A stretch of DNA of 64,000 nt from Fimbriimonadia bacterium (GTDB lineage: Bacteria; Armatimonadota; Fimbriimonadia; Fimbriimonadales; Fimbriimonadaceae), in contig JAUICQ010000003.1 of assembly GCA_030427425.1 (NCBI GenBank), positions 105,045 to 169,044 on the forward strand, read 5' to 3'. Under the pieces are notes generated by a model. It was not told where the DNA came from. It was given only the letters and a program-made list of their open reading frames with translations, and searched no databases. Numbering within the stretch: position 1 is the first letter of the stretch; every line of letters starts with the position of its first letter. The translations under genes and the position numbers were made by a program. Below are positions 8,599-17,051 of the stretch, piece by piece.

Positions 8599-9012
8599 AT
8601 GATTAACAGAGTAGTATTAGTAGGTAGATTAACACGTGATGCTGAATTAAGAGTGACCACAACTGGTAGAAAAGTATGTGAATTTAGTATAGCAGTGCAG
8701 AAGAGAATTAAACCACAAGACGGATCGCCTGATGCGGATTTTTTCCGTGTTGTAGCTTGGGAAAAGACTGCTGAATTTATCACAAACTACGTAGGTAAGG
8801 GTAGGCTAGTAGCGATTGATGGAAGATTGCAATCGAGGAAGTACACTGCTTCTGATGGAACAAATCGTGAAATAATCGAGATTATTGCCGATTCAGTTCA
8901 ACCTCTCGATAGAGCTCGCGAAGATGGAGCTTCTAGTGGCGGTGAATTAGCAGGTGCTGCAGTAGGTGCTGCTCCTGAAGTAGACGAATACGATCCGTTT
9001 GCTGACAATTAG
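8599..9012 (+). CDS. ssb: Single-stranded DNA-binding protein
   Basis: Binds ssDNA during replication, repair and recombination. It has the typical start MINRVVLVGRLTRDAELR and an OB fold over residues 1 to about 110 with DFFRVVAWEKTAEF, VAIDGRLQSRKY and REIIEIIADSV. A short Gly/Ala/Glu-rich linker follows. The tail ends in YDPFADN rather than the common acidic DDDIPF, but still offers an acidic Pro-Phe tip for partner binding. At 137 aa it is slightly short. The stop lies 4 bp from that of the convergent mgtE, across the AT palindrome at 9012-9025. Confidence 0.95.
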   Translation: MINRVVLVGRLTRDAELRVTTTGRKVCEFSIAVQKRIKPQDGSPDADFFRVVAWEKTAEFITNYVGKGRLVAIDGRLQSRKYTASDGTNREIIEIIADSVQPLDRAREDGASSGGELAGAAVGAAPEVDEYDPFADN

Positions 9013-9025
9013 TTTTTTAAAAAAC
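9012..9025. terminator. AT-only palindrome between ssb and mgtE
   Basis: GTTTTTTAAAAAAC is a perfect palindrome overlapping both stop regions of convergent genes. The stem is weak; it may act with flanking sequence as a two-way terminator. Confidence 0.35.
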
Positions 9026-10366
9026 AATCGACCGGACCAGTTCCATGTAGATAATTAGTCCGGTTGCATCAACAAAAGTTGATATAAAGGGAGCGCTCAT
9101 CACAGCTGGGTCGATCCCTAATTTTTTTGCTCCTAGTGGTAGTATAGAGCTGATAAAAGAGGCCCAGAGAACGATGCATGGAAGAGCGATTCCAACAACT
9201 ATGCAGAGATTGGGGTCGGCTCCCCAAAGATGCGCTCTGATAAAACCTGCAATACCTAAAAAGCTACCAACTAAACTTGCTATAGCTAGCTCTTTTATCA
9301 TAACAACGAAGAAATCGTTATGAGAGATCTCTCCTAATGCTAGTGCTCTGGTGATGGTTGTGGTGGTCTGAGATCCGGTATTTCCACCTGCTCCAATAAG
9401 AAGTGGAATAAAGTAGACTACCGGGGTGATATCTAATCCTTCTTCACCATAGTGTCTTAGTACTGCTCCAGTGAGAGTTTCTGCTATAAAGAGAATGAAG
9501 AGCCAGGGGAGTCGTTTTTTTGCAATCTGGATAACACTTTCTGAGAGATAGGCGTCTGAAATTCCAGAAACACCACCTAAGCGTAGAACGTCTTCAGTTA
9601 CAGCGGAATCTAATATTTCTTGAGCGTCATCAGCTGTAAGAATTCCTAACATCTTCCCTCTTTCGTCTACTACAGGGAGGGATGCAAATCCGTATCTAGT
9701 AAGTATTCTAGCTGCCGATTCAGCACTTTCATCATACCTAGCTACCACAAGATCGGTGATCATTACCTGTGATACTTTTGTATTGTAGTCGTGGCGGATC
9801 AATCGGCGGAGCGGGATAAATCCGATAAGATGTTTATGTGAACCTAAAATAAAAACAATGTTAACTGTTTCAAATTCATCTTCAGGCGCATTCTGAATTT
9901 TAGCAATTACCTCACCAATGGTACTCTCTCTATCTGCATTTACAAAGTTGCTGCTAATGAATCTACCTACAGAACCTTCGGGATACTCCATCAGCTTTCT
10001 AATTTCTATGGAATATTCAATTGGGATAGAATCTAATAATTCTTCAAAGCGTTCTTCGGGAATCTCATCTCTTAAACCAGCAGCATCATCGGGAGGTAGT
10101 TCCGTGAGATAATTTGCAAGTACTGAATTAGGTAGTTCGTGGACATATCTTCGTGCCGTTTCTGTAGGTAGCTCTACTAATACTTCAGCGGTTTTTCTGT
10201 TATCCAGAACAGACAGAATAGACTTACAGTCGTTATCGTATAAACGGGTGAGTAGCCAAGCGATATCTTCTGCACGAATTTTATTCAGCTCATGCTTAAT
10301 CCGTGAAGCATTATCTGCTTGTAAGGCATTCCGTATCTTAGATTCAATTTTTTCATACCTATCCAT
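9017..10366 (-). CDS. mgtE: MgtE-family Mg2+ transporter
   Basis: Inner-membrane magnesium channel gated by cytosolic Mg2+. The 449-aa protein has the family order. A superhelical N domain (about 1-130) contains RRYVHELPNSVLANYLTELPPDDAAGL. Paired CBS domains (about 135-260) contain VVDERGKMLGILTADDA. Five C-terminal membrane helices contain PLLIGAGGNTGSQTTTTITRALALGEI, the conserved pore stretch. Length is normal. It is convergent with ssb and divergent from tilS, so it is probably transcribed alone. Mg2+ control of MgtE genes often uses RNA leaders, but the 59-bp upstream gap is too short for one. Confidence 0.95.
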   Translation of the reverse strand: MDRYEKIESKIRNALQADNASRIKHELNKIRAEDIAWLLTRLYDNDCKSILSVLDNRKTAEVLVELPTETARRYVHELPNSVLANYLTELPPDDAAGLRDEIPEERFEELLDSIPIEYSIEIRKLMEYPEGSVGRFISSNFVNADRESTIGEVIAKIQNAPEDEFETVNIVFILGSHKHLIGFIPLRRLIRHDYNTKVSQVMITDLVVARYDESAESAARILTRYGFASLPVVDERGKMLGILTADDAQEILDSAVTEDVLRLGGVSGISDAYLSESVIQIAKKRLPWLFILFIAETLTGAVLRHYGEEGLDITPVVYFIPLLIGAGGNTGSQTTTTITRALALGEISHNDFFVVMIKELAIASLVGSFLGIAGFIRAHLWGADPNLCIVVGIALPCIVLWASFISSILPLGAKKLGIDPAVMSAPFISTFVDATGLIIYMELVRSIVF

Positions 10367-10425
10367 AGCCTCACCTTTCTTATAATTAAAGAAAATGCTT
10401 AATAATTATTGGTATCCTTAAGAAG

Positions 10426-11817
10426 ATGATTCAATCTTTAAAGGATTTTTTTTCTATTTACAAGCAGATTAATTCTTCTGCACGAATATTAATAGCTTTT
10501 AGTGGTGGAAAAGATTCAACTGCTCTAACGTATGCCTTGTACAATTTAGGCTACGACATCATTGTAGCTCATTTTAACCATCAATTAAGACCCGAAGCGA
10601 AAGATGATGAAGATTTTTGTAAAAATTTCACTGAAAAGTATAACATTTCCTTTGTATCCGGTACTGCAGATGTGGGTAGTATTGCAAAATGCAACAAGTG
10701 GAACTTGGAGGAGACTGCACGAAAATTACGATACGAATTTTTGCAGAAGGCTGCCAATGCTACTAACTGTAGCTATATAGCAACAGCTCACCATCTAGAT
10801 GATAATATCGAAACAATGTTGTTCCACTTTATGAGAGGGAGCGGAATCCAGGGTCTGATTGGTATACCGAAGATGCGCGATAATATTATCAGGCCGTTAA
10901 TCAATGTTCCGTCAAAAGTAATAGAGTCGTACTGTGAAGAAAACAATCTAGAATACCTGTCCGATTCTATGAACGAAGATTTAGACTATTCCAGAGTACG
11001 GATTAGAAAGAAGATTGTTCCGCAATTAGAAGAGATACACTCCAACTTTAGAGAAGCGATATCGGTAACAAGAAATATACTAGAGGATGAGAATAGTTTC
11101 CTGCAGATGTGTGCTTCAGAGGCAATGCAACAATGTCTAGTGTATCCAAATGGTAATCTAACTTTTTTAACTGAGAACACAGAACTCTTTCTGGATATCA
11201 ATAAATTGAGGAGTATGCATCCAGCACTCATTAAAAGAGTATTGCAAATTAGTGCCGATTTTTTCCATGCTCAGTTATCATATATGCAGATAATCAGGTT
11301 GTGTGAAGCAATTATAAACAACACTTCTACGTCTATTACTACCGATGAAGGAGCGCTGATCTATGAAGTAAATGCAAAGTATGTACATGCCTATATAGGA
11401 AGTAGAATAAGAGAGATTGCTCCCTGCGCGTTGAAGATTCCTGATGAATTAGATAGTACCGTTCTGGGTTGGAAAATTGTAACAGAGTTCTCTCATGATA
11501 CATCGATACCTGCAGACAGGAGAAGCTTAGAAGCAAAAATAGATTATAGTAAATGCACTCTTCCTTTCCATGTTAGAAATATGAAGGAAGGTGAAAAATT
11601 TACTCCGCTAGGATTAACTGGCAGTAAGCTTCTTACCGATTATTTTAACGATTTGAAATTATCACCCTTAACTAGAAAGCAGATCCCGCTAATCTGTGAT
11701 ATGATGGGCGTTATCTGGATTCCCGGTTGTGGAATAGCAGATAGAGTAAAGATAACTTCCGATACAAAAAAGTGTCTCAAGATGAAAATAATTCCAAAAC
11801 ATCTATCCGGGCACTAA
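10426..11817 (+). CDS. tilS: tRNA(Ile)-lysidine synthase
   Basis: ATP-dependent addition of lysine to C34 of tRNA-Ile(CAU), switching its decoding from AUG to AUA. It carries the PP-loop motif SGGKDS at residues 26-31, the ATAHHLDDNIETMLFHFMRGSG region near 120-145, and the family C-terminal domain with TPLGLTGSKLLTDYF and DRVKI near the end. 463 aa is normal. It sits 48 bp before fliK, which has its own strong ribosome-binding site, so read-through into the flagellar genes is possible. Confidence 0.95.
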   Translation: MIQSLKDFFSIYKQINSSARILIAFSGGKDSTALTYALYNLGYDIIVAHFNHQLRPEAKDDEDFCKNFTEKYNISFVSGTADVGSIAKCNKWNLEETARKLRYEFLQKAANATNCSYIATAHHLDDNIETMLFHFMRGSGIQGLIGIPKMRDNIIRPLINVPSKVIESYCEENNLEYLSDSMNEDLDYSRVRIRKKIVPQLEEIHSNFREAISVTRNILEDENSFLQMCASEAMQQCLVYPNGNLTFLTENTELFLDINKLRSMHPALIKRVLQISADFFHAQLSYMQIIRLCEAIINNTSTSITTDEGALIYEVNAKYVHAYIGSRIREIAPCALKIPDELDSTVLGWKIVTEFSHDTSIPADRRSLEAKIDYSKCTLPFHVRNMKEGEKFTPLGLTGSKLLTDYFNDLKLSPLTRKQIPLICDMMGVIWIPGCGIADRVKITSDTKKCLKMKIIPKHLSGH

Positions 11818-11850
11818 TAAAAATACCTGCATAGTCCTATAATTTTCATA

Positions 11851-11865
11851 TAAGGAGGTTAGCAG
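11851..11865 (+). promoter_or_regulatory. Strong ribosome-binding site of fliK
   Basis: TAAGGAGGTTAGCAG directly precedes the ATG at 11866. It is a near-perfect Shine-Dalgarno sequence, unusually strong for this window. Confidence 0.8.
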
Positions 11866-13257
11866 ATGGAAAGAGTAACTTCTGCTAGGAATTCCGAAGC
11901 TAGATATAACATGGATGAAATTATGTCTACCAACGGGAATCCTCGCATCACGGAAGATAGTAATTGCGAAGTTATTCAGAATAATGAAAGTTTGTTTTTA
12001 GATATGCTGTTTCAAGAGGCATCGCCGAGGCCTAATGCCAAAGCCACCATGCCGGACTCTGTAAGCAGTAACGAAAAAAACAATCAGATTTCTGATAAAA
12101 AAAGGAATTTCGTATCTTCAGAAAAACAGAATACTAGACACTCTGATAATAGAGAGTCGTGTATTGATTCAAAAGATAAAAATATAAATAATGTTGAAGA
12201 TAATAACATAGAAAAAAACAAGATAGAAATTTCTCGAGAAGAGAACGACTTACCCTTCGAAGTTCAGACAAAAGAGGGTATTTTAGTGTCTCAAGAATTT
12301 ATGAATTCTAATTTAGTTGTTAAAACTAATGAAGAAGCAGAGATAAACATGGATTCTAGCGGACTGATAAATCAGTCGGATGATTTTAAAAAATTGAATC
12401 CGCTTGAAGGTAACACTGAAAAAGGTACAGAAACTAATCAGGTTGTACTAAATAAGGAGAATCTTGCAGAAGAAGTAACTTCTAAATTATTCTCAAGTAA
12501 TTCTTCTGAGTTAAATACTAGTGAAGAAAAAGCCATTGAAGCAGAAAACATGCCTAAAGAAGGTGTAAATGGAGAATCTGTAAATAATATTGTTAAAGAT
12601 TCTACAGATAGTGTTGAGACTTCAGTTAATAATAATATCGCATATGCTGCTGCAAGCGGAAGTAGTGGAGGAAATGGAGCATCCGAATTTGGTTCAGGTA
12701 ATTCTTCATCCAATTCTGGGAACAATCAGGGAACAGAGAATATTGCCGCGATAAGACAGAACTCTAATAGTGCAAATGCTGCTGTAAATAATAAAGAGTT
12801 ATTAGCTAAGCAAGAGAGCATGAAGAGTAGCATCCAAGATGCTATCGATAAAATAGAAGTGTTAGCAAAAAATAGGAAGGGTGGGAACGTTCAGATACAT
12901 CTGAAAGATTCTCATGGTGAAAATATTACACTAAAGGTAAAAGCTTTTGGTAGTAACATAGACGCCACAATACTTTCAGGAAATTCTACATTGCAGAATG
13001 CCTTGCAAGAAAGTAAAGAGATGCTCTCTAAAGGATTGGAAGAGAGAGGATTTAATCTAAATTCTTTCAGTTCAGATTCCGGAATGGAAGATGCCGATAG
13101 TAAGTCTGGATTTTCTTATCAGAATCATCGAGATAATGCCAGTGCATTAGAGACACTTAGAAACTTGAATCACTCTTATAATAGTTACGTATCAGGTGCT
13201 GTTCATGGGAATAATTCAATCATAGAGGAGAATACACCGCTAAACTACTTAGCATAA
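11866..13257 (+). CDS. fliK: Flagellar hook-length control protein FliK
   Basis: 463 aa. Residues 1 to about 310 are low-complexity, polar and Asn/Ser/Glu-rich, as in the exported ruler part of FliK. Residues about 335-405 match the Flg_hook domain: NVQIHLKDSHGENITLKVKAFGSNI...LQNALQESKEMLSKGLEERGFNL. FliK is secreted through the flagellar export gate, measures the hook, and switches export to filament substrates. The assignment rests on the C-terminal domain and on position directly before flgD and flgE, the usual order. It begins a run of four closely spaced genes. Sequence of the first two-thirds is not informative. Confidence 0.88.
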   Translation: MERVTSARNSEARYNMDEIMSTNGNPRITEDSNCEVIQNNESLFLDMLFQEASPRPNAKATMPDSVSSNEKNNQISDKKRNFVSSEKQNTRHSDNRESCIDSKDKNINNVEDNNIEKNKIEISREENDLPFEVQTKEGILVSQEFMNSNLVVKTNEEAEINMDSSGLINQSDDFKKLNPLEGNTEKGTETNQVVLNKENLAEEVTSKLFSSNSSELNTSEEKAIEAENMPKEGVNGESVNNIVKDSTDSVETSVNNNIAYAAASGSSGGNGASEFGSGNSSSNSGNNQGTENIAAIRQNSNSANAAVNNKELLAKQESMKSSIQDAIDKIEVLAKNRKGGNVQIHLKDSHGENITLKVKAFGSNIDATILSGNSTLQNALQESKEMLSKGLEERGFNLNSFSSDSGMEDADSKSGFSYQNHRDNASALETLRNLNHSYNSYVSGAVHGNNSIIEENTPLNYLA

Positions 13258-13269
13258 GGAAAAATTATT

Positions 13270-14058
13270 ATGGCAAATGGAATTTCAGGAATCAACAATT
13301 TTGCTGCACCTATAGAGACTATGCAAGCCGCAAAAGCAAAGAACGACAAGCGCGGTAAGGAACTAGATGAAAACGATCTATTAGCCCTTAGTGCAGAAAT
13401 TATGGCCATGTCTTTCAATCCTATGGACGAGAGTGGCGGTGGAATGAATGTTGGTGATATGTACGATAACATGCTCAAAATGAGACAGGTATCTGCAGCC
13501 GACAAACAGACCTCTGCGATAGAAAGGTTAACAGGAGTTATTGAGAGAATGGGCGCTCTTGGGGCAATAGGTAAGAGTATTGTTACACAACCTATTGAAG
13601 TGGGTCCAGCTGGTAGTGGAAAACTAAAATCACTAGAAGGGACTATCGTTTCTTTCGATCCTAATGCTGATGGTGGAGCATTTAGGGTGAGAGATGCTGG
13701 AGGCAAAGAGTATAAAGTTAAGCCAGATCAGATTGCAACATATAATGAGGGTGGAGAGAAGAATGATATTATCTCTGCTATAAATGAAAGCATGATGATG
13801 GCTTCGATGAATAAAGAAGATATTGTTAAAGGATTCAGAGAAGGGATCGCCATGTCTATGATTGGTAAAGAGGTAGAGACTACCGGAGTTCAGTTTGGTG
13901 AAGCCGATGCAGAACTTACTACCGATATGATTGGTACCATTCTTTCCTATATTCCAGGAAGAGAAGGCGGGAAATTTAAGGTGAACTTTGGTGAAGATAA
14001 AATCGGAGAAGTGAATCCTGGTCAGATACTCTCCTATAGGGATAGAAATATCGTATAA
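13270..14058 (+). CDS. flgD: Flagellar hook capping protein FlgD
   Basis: Scaffold that sits at the tip of the growing hook and is required for FlgE polymerisation. The 262-aa protein is divergent. The N-terminal ALSAEIMAMSFNPMDESGGG resembles the FlgD export/cap region with its NPMD motif. It is followed by DKQTSAIERLTGVIERMGALGAIGKSIV, equivalent to the helix leading into LIGKxV. Two similar beta modules follow (about 115-160 and 195-260), each with GTI(V/L)SF/Y and a closing Q-I strand. Start is 12 bp after fliK. Position between fliK and the flagellar operon protein supports the call more than raw similarity does. Confidence 0.82.
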   Translation: MANGISGINNFAAPIETMQAAKAKNDKRGKELDENDLLALSAEIMAMSFNPMDESGGGMNVGDMYDNMLKMRQVSAADKQTSAIERLTGVIERMGALGAIGKSIVTQPIEVGPAGSGKLKSLEGTIVSFDPNADGGAFRVRDAGGKEYKVKPDQIATYNEGGEKNDIISAINESMMMASMNKEDIVKGFREGIAMSMIGKEVETTGVQFGEADAELTTDMIGTILSYIPGREGGKFKVNFGEDKIGEVNPGQILSYRDRNIV

Positions 14059-14070
14059 GGTTAACTAAAT

Positions 14071-14463
14071 ATGAATCAGGTACAGAACACGAAAATTAAC
14101 GAATACTTAACAAATATTCACCCAGCGGTGGTGCCACAGAAGGTAGAACCTAGCGGTAACATCCCCAATGTTGGTATTAACGAATTCTCTAATCTATTAG
14201 AGAGCAAGCTGAAAGTAAGCAATCATGCCCAAACCAGGCTTGAGAGCAGGAATATCCAGCTTGATAAATCCGACTGGGATCGAGTGTTGCGCGGTATCGA
14301 AAAAGCTGCAGAAAAAGGATCGAAAGAATCTCTAATGCTAGTTGACGATAAAGAGGTAGCGTTGGTTGTAAGTGTGAAGAACAGAACAGTTATTACCGCA
14401 ATGGATAAAGAGAATCTTCGAGAGAATGTATTCACCAATATAGATAGCGCAGTAATTGTATAA
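14071..14463 (+). CDS. Flagellar operon protein (TIGR02530-like)
   Basis: 130 aa. The conserved core SNHAQTRLESRNIQLDKSDWDRVLRGIEKAAEKG...MLVDDKEVALVVSVKNRTVITAMD matches the small flagellar family found between flgD and flgE in Firmicutes, spirochaetes and several Gram-negative phyla. Its biochemical role is not established; it is needed for, or linked with, hook assembly by context. It starts 12 bp after flgD. Confidence 0.85.
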   Translation: MNQVQNTKINEYLTNIHPAVVPQKVEPSGNIPNVGINEFSNLLESKLKVSNHAQTRLESRNIQLDKSDWDRVLRGIEKAAEKGSKESLMLVDDKEVALVVSVKNRTVITAMDKENLRENVFTNIDSAVIV

Positions 14464-14505
14464 AATAAAATTAATAAAATAAAATTAATAAAGAAAGGTG
14501 CATCC

Positions 14506-14583
14506 AATGAACAGTGCCGGACCTATTACTGGGGGCGAACTTGAAAAAAATGGATTATTCTTCAAGGATACTGGATGTGCTTA
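14506..14583 (+). CDS. Possible 25-codon peptide between flagellar genes
   Basis: ATG with an upstream AAGAAAGG and a closed frame of 25 codons beginning MNSAGPITGGELEKNG. It lies in the 143-bp gap between the operon protein gene and flgE. No known family. It may be chance, or a leader affecting flgE translation. Confidence 0.3.
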
Positions 14584-14606
14584 ATAAAATCATGGAGGAA
14601 TAATAA

Positions 14607-16049
14607 ATGAGTAGAGAATTAATGATGGCGGGTGCGTCCGCGATTGATGCCAGTAGGAGAGCCCTCACTGGTTCAGGTGCTGATATTGCCAACCTAAATA
14701 CAACAGGATATCAGGGTAGTAGAACCCTATTTAAAGACACACTATATTCTACAATGCAACCAGCTTCTAAGCCAAGCGATAACCTTGGTGGTAGAAACGC
14801 TATCCAGTTTGGTAGTGGTACCGCATTAGCTGCAACCGATCTTGATACAACAGCCGGGAACTCTTTAATGACCGGTAGAAAAGGGGATGTAGCGATAACT
14901 GGTGATGGGTACCTGATGATTAGTGACGGTAGTACCGTTAGCTATACCAGAGATGGTGCATTCGATTTAGACGGTTCCAACCGATTAGTGCATAAAAGCA
15001 CTGGCATGCTGATGGTCGGATGGAGTGCAGATAAAAATACTGGAGAAATAGATACTACTGGTCCCGTATCACCTACTAGCTATATAGTAGTACCTAAGGG
15101 TGCAGATAGTGCTGCTCAGCAGACTACAAAAGTGCAGCTCTCTGGTAACTTAAGAAACAGCGGTGCGGATGCTCCATTTGTAGCCAGACACCGAGAAGCT
15201 GATGGTGCAGAGGGTGCAATAGTAGAAGCAGATGGTACCCGATTTATCACTTCAGCTAATGTAAATAACGCTGTAGGTTCTACCATTGAATTAGAGTTTG
15301 AATTTAGAAAAGTAGCTGTTACTGATGAAGATTTTGTTCAAGGTGCAGGTGAAGATAACACTACCAGTAAATGGGACTGGGTTGCTAGACTGAAGGATAC
15401 CGGCGAGGTAGTTGGTGGTACAGTAGCTGGTCAGGAACTGAATAAAGATGGTGTTATGGTTGATGCTGTTCCCGCAGAATTTAGAAATGGAAATAACATT
15501 TTAGAGTTTGATGGAAAAGGTAGATTGAAGAATGCTGCTGCATTAGGAAATATCAAGATTCCAGGCCTACCTCCAGTGGAAGGACAGCCTACCCCTAATA
15601 ACGTCCCGTTTGATGTTAAAATCGATTTCAGTACAATGGGTAGTACCGATGATAAGCCAAATATTTATATGTTAGCCCAGAATGGTAATGCTGCAGAATT
15701 GCTACAAGATTATAGCATCGATCAGTCTGGTACTATCACTGGTATCTATGGTTCACAGAGAAAGGCATTGGGTCAGATGGCTATGGCAGCGTTTACGAAC
15801 CCAGCAGGTATGGAACGGTTAGGAAATAACCTTCTTCAACGATCGGGCAACTCTGGTGCGCCACAGGTCGGGGCTCCAGGAACAGGTTCAAGATCGAAGC
15901 TAGTTCCCGGTGCGTTAGAACAGTCTAACGTAGATGCTACCCGGGCAATTATTAATATGAATATGTATTCTAGAGCCGCTCAGTATGGAATGCTTGCCGT
16001 ACGTACAGGTGGTGAAGTAGAAGATAGATTAATTAATACTATGATGTAA
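14607..16049 (+). CDS. flgE: Flagellar hook protein FlgE
   Basis: Subunit of the hook that joins the basal body rod to the filament. The 480-aa protein has the rod/hook N-terminal helix region MSRELMMAGASAIDASRRALTG followed by NLNTTGYQGSRTLFKDTLY. In the middle it has the Flg_bbr/FlgE domains (GDGYLMISDGSTVSYTRDGAF near 110-130). The C-terminal helix ALEQSNVDATRAIINMNMYSRAAQY and the end DRLINTMM are the exported-axial-protein signature. A GGAGGAATAATAA ribosome-binding region precedes the ATG. It closes the hook cluster and is followed by a strong hairpin. FlgE rather than FlgF/FlgG is chosen from length and position. Confidence 0.93.
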   Translation: MSRELMMAGASAIDASRRALTGSGADIANLNTTGYQGSRTLFKDTLYSTMQPASKPSDNLGGRNAIQFGSGTALAATDLDTTAGNSLMTGRKGDVAITGDGYLMISDGSTVSYTRDGAFDLDGSNRLVHKSTGMLMVGWSADKNTGEIDTTGPVSPTSYIVVPKGADSAAQQTTKVQLSGNLRNSGADAPFVARHREADGAEGAIVEADGTRFITSANVNNAVGSTIELEFEFRKVAVTDEDFVQGAGEDNTTSKWDWVARLKDTGEVVGGTVAGQELNKDGVMVDAVPAEFRNGNNILEFDGKGRLKNAAALGNIKIPGLPPVEGQPTPNNVPFDVKIDFSTMGSTDDKPNIYMLAQNGNAAELLQDYSIDQSGTITGIYGSQRKALGQMAMAAFTNPAGMERLGNNLLQRSGNSGAPQVGAPGTGSRSKLVPGALEQSNVDATRAIINMNMYSRAAQYGMLAVRTGGEVEDRLINTMM

Positions 16050-16083
16050 GTTCTCTAGTAATTAATTAATATTCTAGTATGGT

Positions 16084-16118
16084 CCTGCGAACCGATAGCA
16101 ATGCTATTGGTTCGCAGG
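16084..16118. terminator. Bidirectional terminator between flgE and ubiA-type gene
   Basis: Nearly perfect 17-bp inverted repeat (CCTGCGAACCGATAGCA paired with TGCTATTGGTTCGCAGG, one G-U pair) followed by GTTTTAG, between convergent genes. Confidence 0.85.
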
Positions 16119-16148
16119 GTTTTAGTTCCTTGGATTTTTTAATATGTA

Positions 16149-17039
16149 TTACACTTTAAAATACATATCCATCAGGGTGAACAGAAAGAGAATAATGGAA
16201 ATATAACCGTTTATGGTAAAGAATGCAACATTAATCTTACTGAGATCGTTCACTTTTACCAGGCTATGTTCGTACATGAGCATAGCGGTAACTATAGCAA
16301 CTCCAATAAAGTAGAGCATACCTGCCTGATAGGATGTTCCAGCAGCAATCAGGTAGCACACGGTTAAAGAGTGGCAGAACCGACTAATTATGATGCTATT
16401 TTTAATCCCAAATTTAGCAGGTACCGATTTCAGATTCTCTTCTTTATCGAATTCGATGTCCTGCAAACTGTATAAGATATCGAATCCGGCTGTCCAGAAG
16501 AGTACTGCGGTTCCTAACCAGATAGCAGGAGATGCAATCTCTGCTTTAGTAGCGATCCATGCTGCCACAGGGGCAACGCCCAAGCTTAGCCCCAAGAAGA
16601 AGTGGGACATGAAGGTGAATCTCTTTGTTAAGCTGTAGAATAGGGTAATGCCAAGAGCTATCGGACTGAGTATTTTAGTGAGCGGATTCAGCATGCTAGA
16701 GCTAATGAAGAATAGTACACAGCTGCTAAGGAAGAAGAGATGTGCTCCTTTGGGGCTCATTTTACCGCTAGGCAGTTCCCGATTGACGGTTCTTGGGTTA
16801 GCGGCATCGATATGTCTGTCTATAATCCGATTGTAGGCCATGGCAGCACTACGGCAAGATACCATGGCAACAACAATCCAGAATATAATTTCTGCGCTAG
16901 GCCATCCTTTTCCAGCCCATATCATCCCTATGAATGCGTATGGGAGAGCAAATATCGAGTGTTCAAACTTAATGAACCTTAAATAGTTCTTTGTCTGCTC
17001 TAAACATTTGTTATTGGGTGTGGCACAAGCATCGGTCAT
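16149..17039 (-). CDS. UbiA-family polyprenyltransferase (quinone biosynthesis)
   Basis: Membrane prenyltransferase attaching a polyprenyl chain to an aromatic quinone precursor. The 296-aa protein has the two Asp-rich motifs: YNRIIDRHIDAANPRT (NxxxDxxxD, near residue 70) and DILYSLQDIEFDKEEN (near 190). There are about eight hydrophobic segments. It could be UbiA (4-hydroxybenzoate substrate) or MqnP of the futalosine menaquinone route; the window contains no other quinone gene to decide. It starts 12 bp after proS ends, so the two are probably co-transcribed. Confidence 0.9.
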   Translation of the reverse strand: MTDACATPNNKCLEQTKNYLRFIKFEHSIFALPYAFIGMIWAGKGWPSAEIIFWIVVAMVSCRSAAMAYNRIIDRHIDAANPRTVNRELPSGKMSPKGAHLFFLSSCVLFFISSSMLNPLTKILSPIALGITLFYSLTKRFTFMSHFFLGLSLGVAPVAAWIATKAEIASPAIWLGTAVLFWTAGFDILYSLQDIEFDKEENLKSVPAKFGIKNSIIISRFCHSLTVCYLIAAGTSYQAGMLYFIGVAIVTAMLMYEHSLVKVNDLSKINVAFFTINGYISIILFLFTLMDMYFKV

Positions 17040-17051
17040 TGGTATTTTCCT

